A stretch of DNA of 64,000 nt from positions 4,337,920-4,401,919 of the forward strand of contig NZ_CP034072.1 of assembly GCF_003855255.1 (NCBI RefSeq), read 5' to 3'. This document shows, piece after piece, positions 56,084 to 64,000 of this stretch. This stretch comes from Mycolicibacterium nivoides (GTDB lineage Bacteria; Actinomycetota; Actinomycetes; Mycobacteriales; Mycobacteriaceae). The stretch's first letter is position 1; each line of letters begins with the position of its first letter. The notes below the pieces were generated by a model. It was not told the origin of the DNA, ran no database searches, and was given only the letters and a program-made list of their open reading frames with translations. The translations under genes were made by a program, and so were the position numbers.

Positions 56084-57043
56084 GTGACGAACACACCGGT
56101 GTGCGTGCTGGGCCTTGGCCTGATCGGTGGCTCGCTGATGCGTGCCGCTGCCGGGGCCGGCCGCGAGGTCTTCGGCTACAACCGGTCGATGGAGGCCGTC
56201 GCGGCCGCAAAGTTCGACGGGTTCGACGCCACCGAGAATCTCGACGAGGCGCTGGGCCGCGCTGCCGACCGCGATGCGCTGATCGTGCTGGCGGTGCCGA
56301 TGCCGGCCCTGCCACAGCTGCTCGACCACATCCGGGACACCGCGCCCAGGTGCGCGCTGACCGATGTCACCAGCGTCAAAGGCGCGGTGCTCGACGAGGT
56401 GGGCAAATTCGGGTTGCTACAGAACTTCGTCGGTGGCCATCCGATGGCAGGCACCGCCCACTCGGGCTGGTCGGCCGGCGACGCCGGACTGTTCACCGGC
56501 GCCCCCTGGGTGGTGAGCGTGGACGATCACGTCGACGCTCAGGTGTGGTCCCAGGTCACGCAGCTGGCCCTGGACTGCCGCGCGGTGGTGGTGCCGGCCC
56601 GCTCCGATGAGCACGACGCCGCCGCAGCCGCCATCTCGCACCTGCCGCACCTGTTCGCCGAGACCCTGGCCGTCATCGCCGGCGAGGTCCCGCTGGCCTT
56701 CGCCCTGGCCGCCGGATCCTTCCGCGACGGCACCCGGGTGGCAGCCAGCGCCCCGGACCTGGTGCGGGCCATGTGTGAGGCCAACTCCGAACAGCTGCTG
56801 CCCGCGCTCGAGCAGGGCATCGAACTGCTGACGCGCGCCAAGGAAACTCTGGCCGCCACGGGTTCGGTCGCCGACCTGGTCGAGACGGGTCACGCCGCGC
56901 GGATGCGCTACGACAGCTTCAGCCGCCCCGAGATCATCACCACGGTGGTGGGCACGGACAACTGGCGGGCCGAGCTCGCCGCAGCCGGACGTGCCGGCGG
57001 GGTGATCAGATCCGCTCTGCCAGTCCTGGGTAATCAAGGATGA
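56084..57043 (+). CDS. tyrA: Prephenate dehydrogenase
   Basis: NAD-dependent enzyme of 319 aa for tyrosine synthesis, converting prephenate to 4-hydroxyphenylpyruvate. The N-terminal [13 protein letters not shown] binds the cofactor; the substrate-pocket [11 protein letters not shown] is near residue 130. It starts at GTG 56084. No C-terminal ACT domain is seen. The last 38 bp overlap the convergent DUF1089-like gene. It is divergent from the tadA partner gene. Confidence 0.93.
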   Translation: MTNTPVCVLGLGLIGGSLMRAAAGAGREVFGYNRSMEAVAAAKFDGFDATENLDEALGRAADRDALIVLAVPMPALPQLLDHIRDTAPRCALTDVTSVKGAVLDEVGKFGLLQNFVGGHPMAGTAHSGWSAGDAGLFTGAPWVVSVDDHVDAQVWSQVTQLALDCRAVVVPARSDEHDAAAAAISHLPHLFAETLAVIAGEVPLAFALAAGSFRDGTRVAASAPDLVRAMCEANSEQLLPALEQGIELLTRAKETLAATGSVADLVETGHAARMRYDSFSRPEIITTVVGTDNWRAELAAAGRAGGVIRSALPVLGNQG

Positions 57044-57593
57044 AGCCGTCGGAATCCACCGTGATGGTGGTGTCGGCGACCGGCGAGCGCAGCTTCACCG
57101 GGGCTCCGGGACCGGAACTGGTGTAGGTGATGTTGGCGGTATCCACCGAGAAGTCCGGCAACCGTACATAGACCACCGGCAACGTCACCGACTCAGCCCG
57201 CTGATGCAGGCCGGTCCGCCGGATCGGCAGAGCATTGAAGAACGGGCTGAACACCACGTCGACATCGAGCGCGCCGCCGAAGTCCGAGCGCTTGGTCTGC
57301 GTGTGGTCCTGCACCAGCCACATGTTCTCCTCGTCGCGGGCGATGGAGAGCTGGCGTTCCCGCTCGGCCAGGGTGACGGTGAGCGACAGCCGCTTGGTGG
57401 CGCCCGTCTCGTCGGTGACCAGGTCATAGGAGGCCGAGAACGCCGGGTGGGATTCGGTGGCGGCGGCCACAATCCGGCCGTAGGCCTTGATCCGGTTGCC
57501 CGACAGCTGAACCCGCACGGACTCCATCCGGGGTTCATCGTGCGCCCGCCAGGTCAACACCGCCGGCCAGGCACGGTCCTTCTCGTCGCTCAC
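57006..57593 (-). CDS. DUF1089-like (putative glycolipid-binding) protein, Rv3755c type
   Basis: Protein of 195 aa related to Rv3755c and the putative glycolipid-binding (DUF1089) family. No signal peptide, no enzymatic motif. Beta-rich in appearance ([18 protein letters not shown] and [13 protein letters not shown]). It is upstream of and convergent with tyrA (38-bp overlap). It overlaps the 3' end of proZ by 4 bp and is probably transcribed from the same operon. Confidence 0.8.
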   Translation of the reverse strand: MSDEKDRAWPAVLTWRAHDEPRMESVRVQLSGNRIKAYGRIVAAATESHPAFSASYDLVTDETGATKRLSLTVTLAERERQLSIARDEENMWLVQDHTQTKRSDFGGALDVDVVFSPFFNALPIRRTGLHQRAESVTLPVVYVRLPDFSVDTANITYTSSGPGAPVKLRSPVADTTITVDSDGFILDYPGLAERI

Positions 57594-58384
57594 CCTTCTA
57601 CCGTATGCGACGAGACTCGGCCTTCGTAGCCGAGTCCGGAACTCCCCCGCGTGCTCCCCCGGGCAGGTGACTCGAGGGCCACCTCGTCGTCGAGCAACGG
57701 CTGCGGAATCCGGCGCTGACGTCCCAACCGGCCACTACCGGGCACCGACAACCACACCGCGAACGCCATCGCGGCATCGAGAATCAAGGCCAGCGCCGTG
57801 ACCATGAGCGCACCCACCAGCGCGATGTGGAACTGACGCACCTTGATGCCGTCGATCAGATACCGGCCCAGCCCGCCGAGGCTGGCATAGGCCGCGACCG
57901 TCGCCGTCGCCACGATCTGAAGCGTCGCGGTGCGCAGCCCGCCCACGATCAACGGCAGCGCGTTGGGCACCTCCACCCCGAACAGCACGCGCCGCTCGGT
58001 CATGCCCATCGAACGGGCCGCGTCCACGACGGCAGGGTCCACGTTCGCGATGCCCGCATAGGTCCCGGCCAGCAACGGTGGGATGCCCAGCAGCATCAGC
58101 GCGACCGTCGGCGGTACCAGGCCCAGCCCCCACAACAGCACCCCGAGCAGCAGCACGCCGAGTGTGGGCAGCGCGCGCAATGCGTTGACCCCGGTTACGA
58201 CCAGGAAGGTGCCCCGCCCGGTGTGCCCGATGAGCAGGCCCACCGGGATCGCGATCACCGCCGAGGCCACCACGGCGACTGCGGTGTACTGCAGGTGTTC
58301 GACTATGCGGGCTGCCAAGCCGGCGGGCCCGCCCCAATTGGCTGCGGTGAAGATGAAGTCCAGTGCCTGCTGCAGGAAGTTCAT
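57590..58384 (-). CDS. proZ: Osmoprotectant ABC transporter permease
   Basis: Permease of 264 aa with about six membrane segments and the EAA-type loop (DPAVVDAARSMGMTERRVLFG). It imports glycine betaine/proline-type compounds with ProW. The start is ATG 58384 (MNFLQQ), overlapping the proW stop by 4 bp. The tail after residue 225 is polar and cytoplasmic. Gene order proX-proV-proW-proZ matches M. tuberculosis Rv3756c-Rv3759c. Confidence 0.9.
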   Translation of the reverse strand: MNFLQQALDFIFTAANWGGPAGLAARIVEHLQYTAVAVVASAVIAIPVGLLIGHTGRGTFLVVTGVNALRALPTLGVLLLGVLLWGLGLVPPTVALMLLGIPPLLAGTYAGIANVDPAVVDAARSMGMTERRVLFGVEVPNALPLIVGGLRTATLQIVATATVAAYASLGGLGRYLIDGIKVRQFHIALVGALMVTALALILDAAMAFAVWLSVPGSGRLGRQRRIPQPLLDDEVALESPARGSTRGSSGLGYEGRVSSHTVEG

Positions 58385-59052
58385 GCGGCCCCCTTGACGC
58401 GCGCCGCCCGGGGCTTGCGGGCCACCCGAGTCCACGGCGTGATCGCCCTGCCGGCCAACATGATCAGGCTGTCGATGACGACGGCCAGCACGAAGATCGC
58501 GATGATCCCGGCGATGATCTGGTCGCTCTTGTTGGATTGATAGCCCTCGGTGAACCAGGTACCCAGGCCGCCGATACCGATCACCGAGCCCACCGACACC
58601 ATCGAGATGTTGGTGACCGCCACCACGCGCACACCCGCCACCAGCACCGGGATGGCCAGCGGAAGTTCCACCTTGAGCATCCGCACCAGCGGCCGGTAGC
58701 CGATCGCGGTCGCAGCGTCCCGCACCTGTTCGGGCACCGCGTCGAGCGCTTCGGGCACCGCCCGCACCAACAGTGCGGTGGTGTAAAGGGTCAGCGCCAC
58801 AATGACATTGGCCTCATCCAGGATGCGGGTCGGGATGATCAGCGGCAGCACCACGAACAGCGCCAGCGACGGGATGGTGAAGATGATGCTCGCCGTGAGG
58901 GTGGTCATCCGCCGCAGTGCGGTGGTGCGCTGAACCGCCGCTCCCAGCGGGACGGCGATCAGCAGCCCCAGCACGATCGGCACCAACGACAACCGCAGGT
59001 GCACGACGGTCAGCACCCACAGGTCGTCGAGATGGTTGAGCAGATATCGCAT
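58381..59052 (-). CDS. proW: Osmoprotectant ABC transporter permease
   Basis: Permease of 223 aa with six membrane segments, the second half of the transmembrane pore. The EAA loop reads VRDAATAIGYRPLVRML. It lies 3 bp after the proV stop and overlaps proZ by 4 bp. Confidence 0.9.
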   Translation of the reverse strand: MRYLLNHLDDLWVLTVVHLRLSLVPIVLGLLIAVPLGAAVQRTTALRRMTTLTASIIFTIPSLALFVVLPLIIPTRILDEANVIVALTLYTTALLVRAVPEALDAVPEQVRDAATAIGYRPLVRMLKVELPLAIPVLVAGVRVVAVTNISMVSVGSVIGIGGLGTWFTEGYQSNKSDQIIAGIIAIFVLAVVIDSLIMLAGRAITPWTRVARKPRAARVKGAA

Positions 59053-59055
59053 GAG

Positions 59056-60162
59056 CTACCCCAGCTCCGGGACGCGGCGCTGCTCCTTGAGTGCCTCGAG
59101 CACATCGTCGGCGCGGACACCCCCGACGAGCTTGCCGTCTTCGTCGACCGCCACACCGAGGCCGCTCGGTGAGGACAGCGCGGAGTCCAGCGCCTGCCGC
59201 AGGTTGCCGTCGGGCGGAAAGAACGACCCACCCCCGATGGTGCTGTCGTAGAGCGCATTGCCCTTGCGGTGGACCTCGACACCCTCGGCATTGATCCAGG
59301 CGAACGGCGTGCCGGATTTGATGACCAGCCGCCACTCCCCCGGGCTGAGGTTCAGCGCGTCGATGTCGTCCTCGTCGACGTGCTCGATCTCGTGCAGGGG
59401 CAGGCCGCTGGCGTGAAAGAACTGCAGCCCGCGGTAACCGCGGTCGGCGCCGACGAACCCCGATACCAGTTCGTTGGCCGGATTCGACAGGACAAAGGCG
59501 GGATCGGCGTATTGCAGGAGGGCCCCGCCGCGGCCGAACACCGCGACCTTGTCCCCGAGCTTGACCGCCTCGTCGATGTCGTGCGTGACGAAGACGATGG
59601 TCTTGCGCAATTCGCTTTGCAATCGCAGGATTTCGGCCTGCAGATCTTCGCGCACCACCGGGTCGACCGCGCTGAAGGGCTCATCCATCAACAGGATCGG
59701 CGGGTCCGCGGCCAGTGCGCGGGCCACCCCGACGCGCTGCTGTTGCCCGCCCGACAGCTGGGCCGGGTAGCGGTCGGCCAGCTTCGGGTCGAGCCCCACC
59801 CGTTCCATCACCCCGATCGCGGCCTTGCGGGCACTGCGCCGGGATTCGCCCCGCAACACCGGCACGGTCGCGACGTTGTCGACCACCCGCAGATGCGGCA
59901 TCAGCCCGGCGCTCTGGATGACGTAGCCGATGCCGAGCCGCAACTTGACCGGGTCGACGGTGCTGATGTCCTCCCCGTTGACGGTGAGGGTGCCCGAGGT
60001 GGGATCGATCATCCGGTTGATCATCCGCATCGAGGTGGTCTTGCCGCAGCCCGACGGACCGACGAACACCGTCAGCGTGCCCTGCGGCACTTCCAGATTG
60101 AGGTTGTCGACGGCGACCGTGCCGTCGGGATACTGCTTGGTGACGTTCTCGAAGGTGATCAT
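59056..60162 (-). CDS. proV: Osmoprotectant ABC transporter ATP-binding protein
   Basis: ATPase of 368 aa. Walker A GPSGCGKTT, signature LSGGQQQRVG and Walker B LLMDEPFSAVDP are intact; THDIDEAVKLGD is the H-loop region. A C-terminal CBS-like part (about 255-368) is present, which in OpuA-type transporters senses ionic strength. The start at ATG 60162 is preferred over 60186. proX is upstream by 28 bp. Confidence 0.92.
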   Translation of the reverse strand: MITFENVTKQYPDGTVAVDNLNLEVPQGTLTVFVGPSGCGKTTSMRMINRMIDPTSGTLTVNGEDISTVDPVKLRLGIGYVIQSAGLMPHLRVVDNVATVPVLRGESRRSARKAAIGVMERVGLDPKLADRYPAQLSGGQQQRVGVARALAADPPILLMDEPFSAVDPVVREDLQAEILRLQSELRKTIVFVTHDIDEAVKLGDKVAVFGRGGALLQYADPAFVLSNPANELVSGFVGADRGYRGLQFFHASGLPLHEIEHVDEDDIDALNLSPGEWRLVIKSGTPFAWINAEGVEVHRKGNALYDSTIGGGSFFPPDGNLRQALDSALSSPSGLGVAVDEDGKLVGGVRADDVLEALKEQRRVPELG

Positions 60163-60190
60163 CGCGGCCCTCTGCTCTTCGCGCAAGCGC

Positions 60191-61132
60191 TCATCGCGTC
60201 ACCGGCTTGTCGAATCCGTTGTCCCTGATCCACTTTTCGGCCGCCTCGTCGGGGTCGACGCCGGCATTGCCCTCCACCGCGGTGTTCAACTCGATCAGCG
60301 CGTCGGTGGTGAGTTTGGCCGACACCGCGTCGAGCACGGTCTTGAGTTGATCGGACATCTTCTGCGAGGCAACCAGCGGAACGACATTGGCGGCCAGGAA
60401 GACGTTCTTGGGATCCTCCAGCGGCACCAGGTGGTGCTGCCCGATCGCCGGTGAGGTGCTGAAGATGTTCGCGGCCGTGACGGCGCCGCTGTTCAGCGCT
60501 TGAACGGTGGCCGGCCCGCCACCGTCGCTGATGGCGACGAAATTGACCGGGGCGATATCCAGGCCGTACCGGGACTTCAGGCCGACCAGACCCGTCTGGC
60601 GGGTCTGGAACTCCGATGGTGCACCGACTTTCACCTCGGCCGAATGCGCGGCCAGATCCGCGATGGTCTTCAGGTTCCAGCGCTGGGCGGTCTCGGCGGT
60701 GACCGCGAGGGTGTCCTTGTCCTCAGCCGGTGAGGGATAGAGGATCGACAGGTCCCCGGGCAGGGCCTTCAGCAGCGCGATCAACACCTCGTCCGATGTC
60801 GTGGCGGTCGCCTCCGCGTCGAAGTACTGCAGGAGATTTCCGGTGTACTCCGGGATCAGATCGATCGAGTGGTCCTGCACCGCAGGCACATACGTCTCGC
60901 GGCTGCCGATACCGAACTGCCTGCGGATCTGAAAGTCATTGGCCTCCAGAGCCTGGGCATAGATCTCGGCGATGATCTTGGACTCCGGGAAGTCAGCGGA
61001 TCCGACCGTGATCGATTTCAGGTCACCCGAGATGGGTCCACCGCCCAGCGGATTGGAGCTTCCGCAGGCCACCGCCAGCGGAACGATCAGGGCGAGCAGG
61101 GTCATCGTGATTGCCAGGGTTTTGCGCTGCAC
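60191..61132 (-). CDS. proX: Osmoprotectant-binding lipoprotein
   Basis: Substrate-binding protein of 313 aa of the OpuAC/ProX type. The lipobox LAVACG anchors it outside the membrane. YTGNLLQYFDAEA is the typical ligand-region segment for choline/glycine betaine binding proteins. It is the first gene of the operon, divergent from the Rv3760-like gene, so the 127-bp gap holds the promoter of the transporter. Expression is likely raised by osmotic stress, but no regulatory site was seen. Confidence 0.9.
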   Translation of the reverse strand: MQRKTLAITMTLLALIVPLAVACGSSNPLGGGPISGDLKSITVGSADFPESKIIAEIYAQALEANDFQIRRQFGIGSRETYVPAVQDHSIDLIPEYTGNLLQYFDAEATATTSDEVLIALLKALPGDLSILYPSPAEDKDTLAVTAETAQRWNLKTIADLAAHSAEVKVGAPSEFQTRQTGLVGLKSRYGLDIAPVNFVAISDGGGPATVQALNSGAVTAANIFSTSPAIGQHHLVPLEDPKNVFLAANVVPLVASQKMSDQLKTVLDAVSAKLTTDALIELNTAVEGNAGVDPDEAAEKWIRDNGFDKPVTR

Positions 61133-61259
61133 AGGCGCATCCTTTCGGCGACGGCGGCGGGACGATCAGCCTCTGACGACCCTAACGGCACACCCGACAT
61201 GCCGCCGCGCTTTACCTCATGGTGTTTGCTTTGCCGCCATGACGGGCAAAGATGTCAGT

Positions 61260-61664
61260 ATGACCAGCGATCCGTCTGCATCGCCCGATTTGCCTGAGCC
61301 GACGCCGAATGTGCCGGTGCCACCGTCTCCCGACCCAGGCAAAGTCCCCGATGCCGGCAAGCCCCCCGCCAAGTCGGGTAAGTCGGGTAAGGCCACCGAG
61401 CCCAAACTGACCCGCGCCGGAGCGCTGTGGTCAGCATTGATCCTGGGTTTCCTGGTGCTGATCGTGCTGCTGATCTTCATCGCGCAGAACACCGCCGCGG
61501 TCCCGCTCACCTTCCTGGGCTGGCACTGGTCGTTGCCGACGGGCGTGGCCATCCTGGGTGCCGCGGTGGCCGGCGGCCTGCTGACCGTCGCCGCCGGGTC
61601 GGCACGGATCTTCCAGTTGCGCCGCGCGGCCAAGAAGAACTTCAAGGCCGCCCAGCGCGACTGA
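61260..61664 (+). CDS. Small membrane protein with LapA-like domain (Rv3760 type)
   Basis: Protein of 134 aa. The first 60 residues are Pro/Lys/Ser-rich. Two hydrophobic segments follow (about 64-84 and 96-118), with RLRRAAKKN after the second. The core IFIAQNTAAVPLTFLGWHW is typical of the LapA/DUF1049 domain. ATG 61260 is chosen with gcaaag upstream; ATG 61239 is an alternative. It converges with the phosphotransferase gene, 4 bp apart. Function unknown. Confidence 0.8.
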   Translation: MTSDPSASPDLPEPTPNVPVPPSPDPGKVPDAGKPPAKSGKSGKATEPKLTRAGALWSALILGFLVLIVLLIFIAQNTAAVPLTFLGWHWSLPTGVAILGAAVAGGLLTVAAGSARIFQLRRAAKKNFKAAQRD

Positions 61665-61668
61665 CACG

Positions 61669-62697
61669 TCAGCCCAGGGCGCGCAGTCCCGAGGCGATCG
61701 CCGGGGCCACCGCCGCGCCGACGCTCGAACTGCCCGGCGCCTCCGAGCCCTGGCGCGCCCGGAAGTCGATGCCGGCGGCGATGATGGCTGCCTTGAAGTA
61801 GGCCAGCGCCATGTAGAAATCCCAGTGCGCCAGCTCCTGGCCGGACTGCACCGAATACCGGTTGGCCAGATCGTCGGCCGACGGCATCCGCGGTGAACTC
61901 CACGCCGCTTCCATGCTCAGGATCAGGTTGAACATCGGGTCGCGGTACACGCACATCAGCGCGGCGTCACTCAACGGGTCACCCAGGGTGGACAGCTCCC
62001 AGTCCAGCACCGCGAGGACCTTCGTCGGGTCCTGCGCGTCCAGGATGGTGTTGTCGATGCGGTAGTCGCCGTGGACGATCGAGTTGCGGCTCTGCGCCGG
62101 AACCGAATCCGCCAGGGCCTGATGCAGGCGCTTGACGTCGTCGTCGCGCGGATCGTCGGGCAGGCGGACCAGGTCCCACTGCGAACCCCAGCGGCGCACC
62201 TGGCGTTCCAGATAGCCCGCGGGCTTGCCGAAGTCACCGAGACCGACAGCGTCGGGGTCGACCGCGTGCAGGTCGGCCAGCACCCGGATCAGTGCGTCGA
62301 CGCTGCTGCTGATCACCTGCTCATCACCGAGTGCGGCGAGCTCGTCCGCGCTGCGGACCACCTGGCCCGCGACATTCTCGACCATCTGGAACGGCGCCCC
62401 CAGCACGGAGTCGTCGTTGCTCATCGTCACCGCACGGGCGACCGGCACCGCGGTGCCTGCCAGGGCCGCCACCACCTTGTACTCGCGCGCCATGTCGTGC
62501 GCGGACGGGGTCAGACCGTGCAGCGGCGGACGCCGCAGCACCCACGCCGAGACGTCGTCATGCACCCGGAAGGTCAGGTTGGAGCGGCCACCGGCGATCA
62601 GTTCGGCGCGAAGCTCACCGCTGCGGGCAATGCCCTCGGAACGCAGGTGCCGGTCCAGCGCGGCGAGGTCGAGGCCCTCCAGATTCGTCACGGTCAT
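61669..62697 (-). CDS. APH-family phosphotransferase (ACAD10/11-like, Rv3761c type)
   Basis: Kinase-like protein of 342 aa with the aminoglycoside phosphotransferase fold. The catalytic loop VHGDYRIDNTILD contains the aspartate, and VLDWELSTLGDP the metal-binding aspartate. Human ACAD10/11 kinase domains act on 4-hydroxyacyl-CoAs; a similar role here is plausible but unproven. It follows the histidine phosphatase stop by 3 bp, so the two likely form one operon and may act on related phosphorylated compounds. Confidence 0.87.
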   Translation of the reverse strand: MTVTNLEGLDLAALDRHLRSEGIARSGELRAELIAGGRSNLTFRVHDDVSAWVLRRPPLHGLTPSAHDMAREYKVVAALAGTAVPVARAVTMSNDDSVLGAPFQMVENVAGQVVRSADELAALGDEQVISSSVDALIRVLADLHAVDPDAVGLGDFGKPAGYLERQVRRWGSQWDLVRLPDDPRDDDVKRLHQALADSVPAQSRNSIVHGDYRIDNTILDAQDPTKVLAVLDWELSTLGDPLSDAALMCVYRDPMFNLILSMEAAWSSPRMPSADDLANRYSVQSGQELAHWDFYMALAYFKAAIIAAGIDFRARQGSEAPGSSSVGAAVAPAIASGLRALG

Positions 62698-62700
62698 TGT

Positions 62701-63309
62701 TTACCACCGCACGTTTCGCGGCAGCAGGTCCCATACGTGCTCGGTGCCGTTCACCGAGGCGACGGCCAGCTTGCCCGAGCGGGACGACAGCAGCCGGGTG
62801 ACCGAGGCGTAGTCGACGTGGAAGGACAGCAGCCGCTCGGTGCCCAGGATCTGGTGCAGCAGCACGTTGATCACGCCGCCGTGGCTGAACACCGCGACGG
62901 TGCCGTCATGGTCACCGACGGCCACCAGGTCCTCGACAGCCGCATTGATGCGCGTCATGAAGGCGTTCTCGTCCACGCTGCTGGGCAGGTGCCCGCTCAC
63001 CAGCCGGGCCAGCTCTTCGGGGTTCTCCTTCGCGATCTCCTCGATCGGCACGTAGTGCGACATGTCGCGGTCGTACTCGGCGAGCCGTTCGTCGACCTCG
63101 ACCTGCAGTCCCAGCTCGGCGGCGAGCGGTCCCGCGGTCTGGATCGCTCGCCGCTGCGGGCTGCTGACGAGCCGGCTGACGGGGAACCGGGACAGGGCGG
63201 CGGGCAGGCGCTCCGCCTGCGCGATGCCTTCCTCGGACAGGTCGGGATCAGACCCTTGACCGGGCTCGCTGCGCAGCGGTAAAGCATGTCGGACCAGAAG
63301 CAGTTGCAC
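62701..63309 (-). CDS. Histidine phosphatase family protein
   Basis: Phosphatase of 202 aa. LVRHALP carries the phospho-accepting histidine and FSHGGVIN the second; SPQRRAIQTA is also typical. The GTG at 63309 (VQLLLVRH) is the right start; the open frame upstream covers the SDR start region and is not coding. It comes before the APH-type gene by 3 bp and divergent from the SDR (50 bp between). Substrate unknown. Confidence 0.88.
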   Translation of the reverse strand: MQLLLVRHALPLRSEPGQGSDPDLSEEGIAQAERLPAALSRFPVSRLVSSPQRRAIQTAGPLAAELGLQVEVDERLAEYDRDMSHYVPIEEIAKENPEELARLVSGHLPSSVDENAFMTRINAAVEDLVAVGDHDGTVAVFSHGGVINVLLHQILGTERLLSFHVDYASVTRLLSSRSGKLAVASVNGTEHVWDLLPRNVRW

Positions 63310-63358
63310 CGTGCCACCATAGGGCCGCGGTGCTGGACGGCCGGAGAGGGTCATCGCC

Positions 63359-64000
63359 ATGGGATATGCCGACGAGTTGTTCGACCTCACCGACCGGGTG
63401 GTGCTGGTCACCGGCGGCAGCCGAGGGCTGGGCCGCGAGATCGCGCTCGGGGCGGCGCGGTGCGGTGCCGACGTGGTGATCGCCAGCCGCAACCTGGATT
63501 CCTGCGTGGCCGCGGCCGAGGAGATCACCGCGGCCACCGGTCGCGCCGCTCTGCCGTATGAGGTGCACGTGGGCCGGTGGGGTCAGCTCGACGGTCTGGT
63601 CGACGCGACCTACGAGCGGTTCGGGAAGGTCGATGTGCTGGTCAACAACGCCGGCATGTCACCGCTGTACGAATCGCTCAGCTCGGTCACCGAGAAACTG
63701 TTCGACTCTGTCTTCAACCTGAATCTCAAAGGGCCGTTCCGGCTTTCGGCCCTGCTCGGGGAGCGCATGGCTGCCGACGGCGGCGGCGCGATCATCAACG
63801 TCAGCTCGTCCGGATCGCTGCGCCCCGACCAGTACATGCTGCCCTACGCCGCGGCCAAGGCCGGGCTCAACGCCATGACCGAAGGCCTGGCCAAGGCGTT
63901 CGGGCCGACCGTGCGGGTCAACACCCTGATGGCCGGGCCGTTTCTCACCGATGTCAGCAAGGCCTGGGACATGGCCGGCGACCCGTTCGGCCACCTCGCC
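63359..64000 (+). CDS. SDR family oxidoreductase (runs off the window)
   Basis: Incomplete, 214 codons visible from ATG 63359 with no stop by 64000. TGGSRGLG binds the cofactor, NNAGMSP follows, and the active site has INVSSSGS and YAAAKAG (Tyr and Lys present). agaggg lies about 10 bases upstream. It faces away from the histidine phosphatase gene. The 3' end lies beyond the window. Confidence 0.9.
   Translation, partial: MGYADELFDLTDRVVLVTGGSRGLGREIALGAARCGADVVIASRNLDSCVAAAEEITAATGRAALPYEVHVGRWGQLDGLVDATYERFGKVDVLVNNAGMSPLYESLSSVTEKLFDSVFNLNLKGPFRLSALLGERMAADGGGAIINVSSSGSLRPDQYMLPYAAAKAGLNAMTEGLAKAFGPTVRVNTLMAGPFLTDVSKAWDMAGDPFGHLA

Overview
The window is GC-rich chromosomal DNA from an actinobacterium. 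Gene content and order point to a mycobacterium, most likely a fast-growing Mycolicibacterium. Mycobacterial order is visible in two blocks. The first is dnaX, an Rv3722c-type aminotransferase, the 4.5S SRP RNA, tRNA-Ser and an Rv3723-type membrane protein. The second is tRNA-Ser(CGA), tadA and its partner, tyrA, an Rv3755c-type gene, proZ-proW-proV-proX and an Rv3760/Rv3761c-type pair. LpqH lipoproteins, a WS/DGAT acyltransferase, a PE-PPE-domain hydrolase, PepA-like protease, deazaflavin-dependent nitroreductase and the PrimPol/LigC1/LigC2 cluster support this. No species name can be given from sequence alone.

Layout. 0-13.8 kb: an SDR and AraC regulator; dnaX; a DUF559 endonuclease-like gene framed by 60-bp imperfect direct repeats; the aminotransferase, 4.5S RNA and tRNA-Ser(GGA); a PepA-like secreted protease; a PucR regulator with a DadA-like oxidase; a GreA-like factor; and TetR regulators, one with a large palindrome facing an SDR gene. 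13.8-20 kb: SDR plus aldo/keto reductase, then the PrimPol-LigC1 pair divergent from LigC2. 20-27.7 kb: a large LuxR-type ATPase regulator, a carboxylesterase, a translationally coupled MATCAP-metallopeptidase/ATP-grasp pair, a phage-capsid-protease-like small gene and gluQRS. 27.7-36 kb: an amino-acid ABC importer in which two substrate-binding domains and the permease are one protein, acetyl-CoA hydrolase/transferase, MFS transporter, saccharopine-dehydrogenase-like protein and P450. 35.8-42.7 kb: tgt, two LpqH-type lipoproteins around a haloalkane dehalogenase, a PE-PPE-domain protein and a penicillin-binding lipoprotein.

42.7-48.4 kb: a B12-type diol/glycerol dehydratase operon (fused large-medium subunit, small subunit, reactivase) and a WS/DGAT. 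48.5-54.9 kb: a gap-free seven-gene operon containing a cyclooxygenase/alpha-dioxygenase-type peroxidase, a DyP peroxidase, DoxX, a nitroreductase and three proteins I cannot assign. 54.9-64 kb: tRNA-Ser(CGA), tadA, tyrA, the osmoprotectant ABC importer, and a histidine phosphatase/phosphotransferase pair beside an SDR that runs off the window.

The best candidates for undescribed biology are the repeat-flanked DUF559 cassette, the MATCAP/ATP-grasp pair, the two-peroxidase operon and the SBP-SBP-permease fusion. Intergenic spaces are short everywhere; none exceeds 300 bp without a gene. I saw no CRISPR array, IS element, rRNA or prophage.
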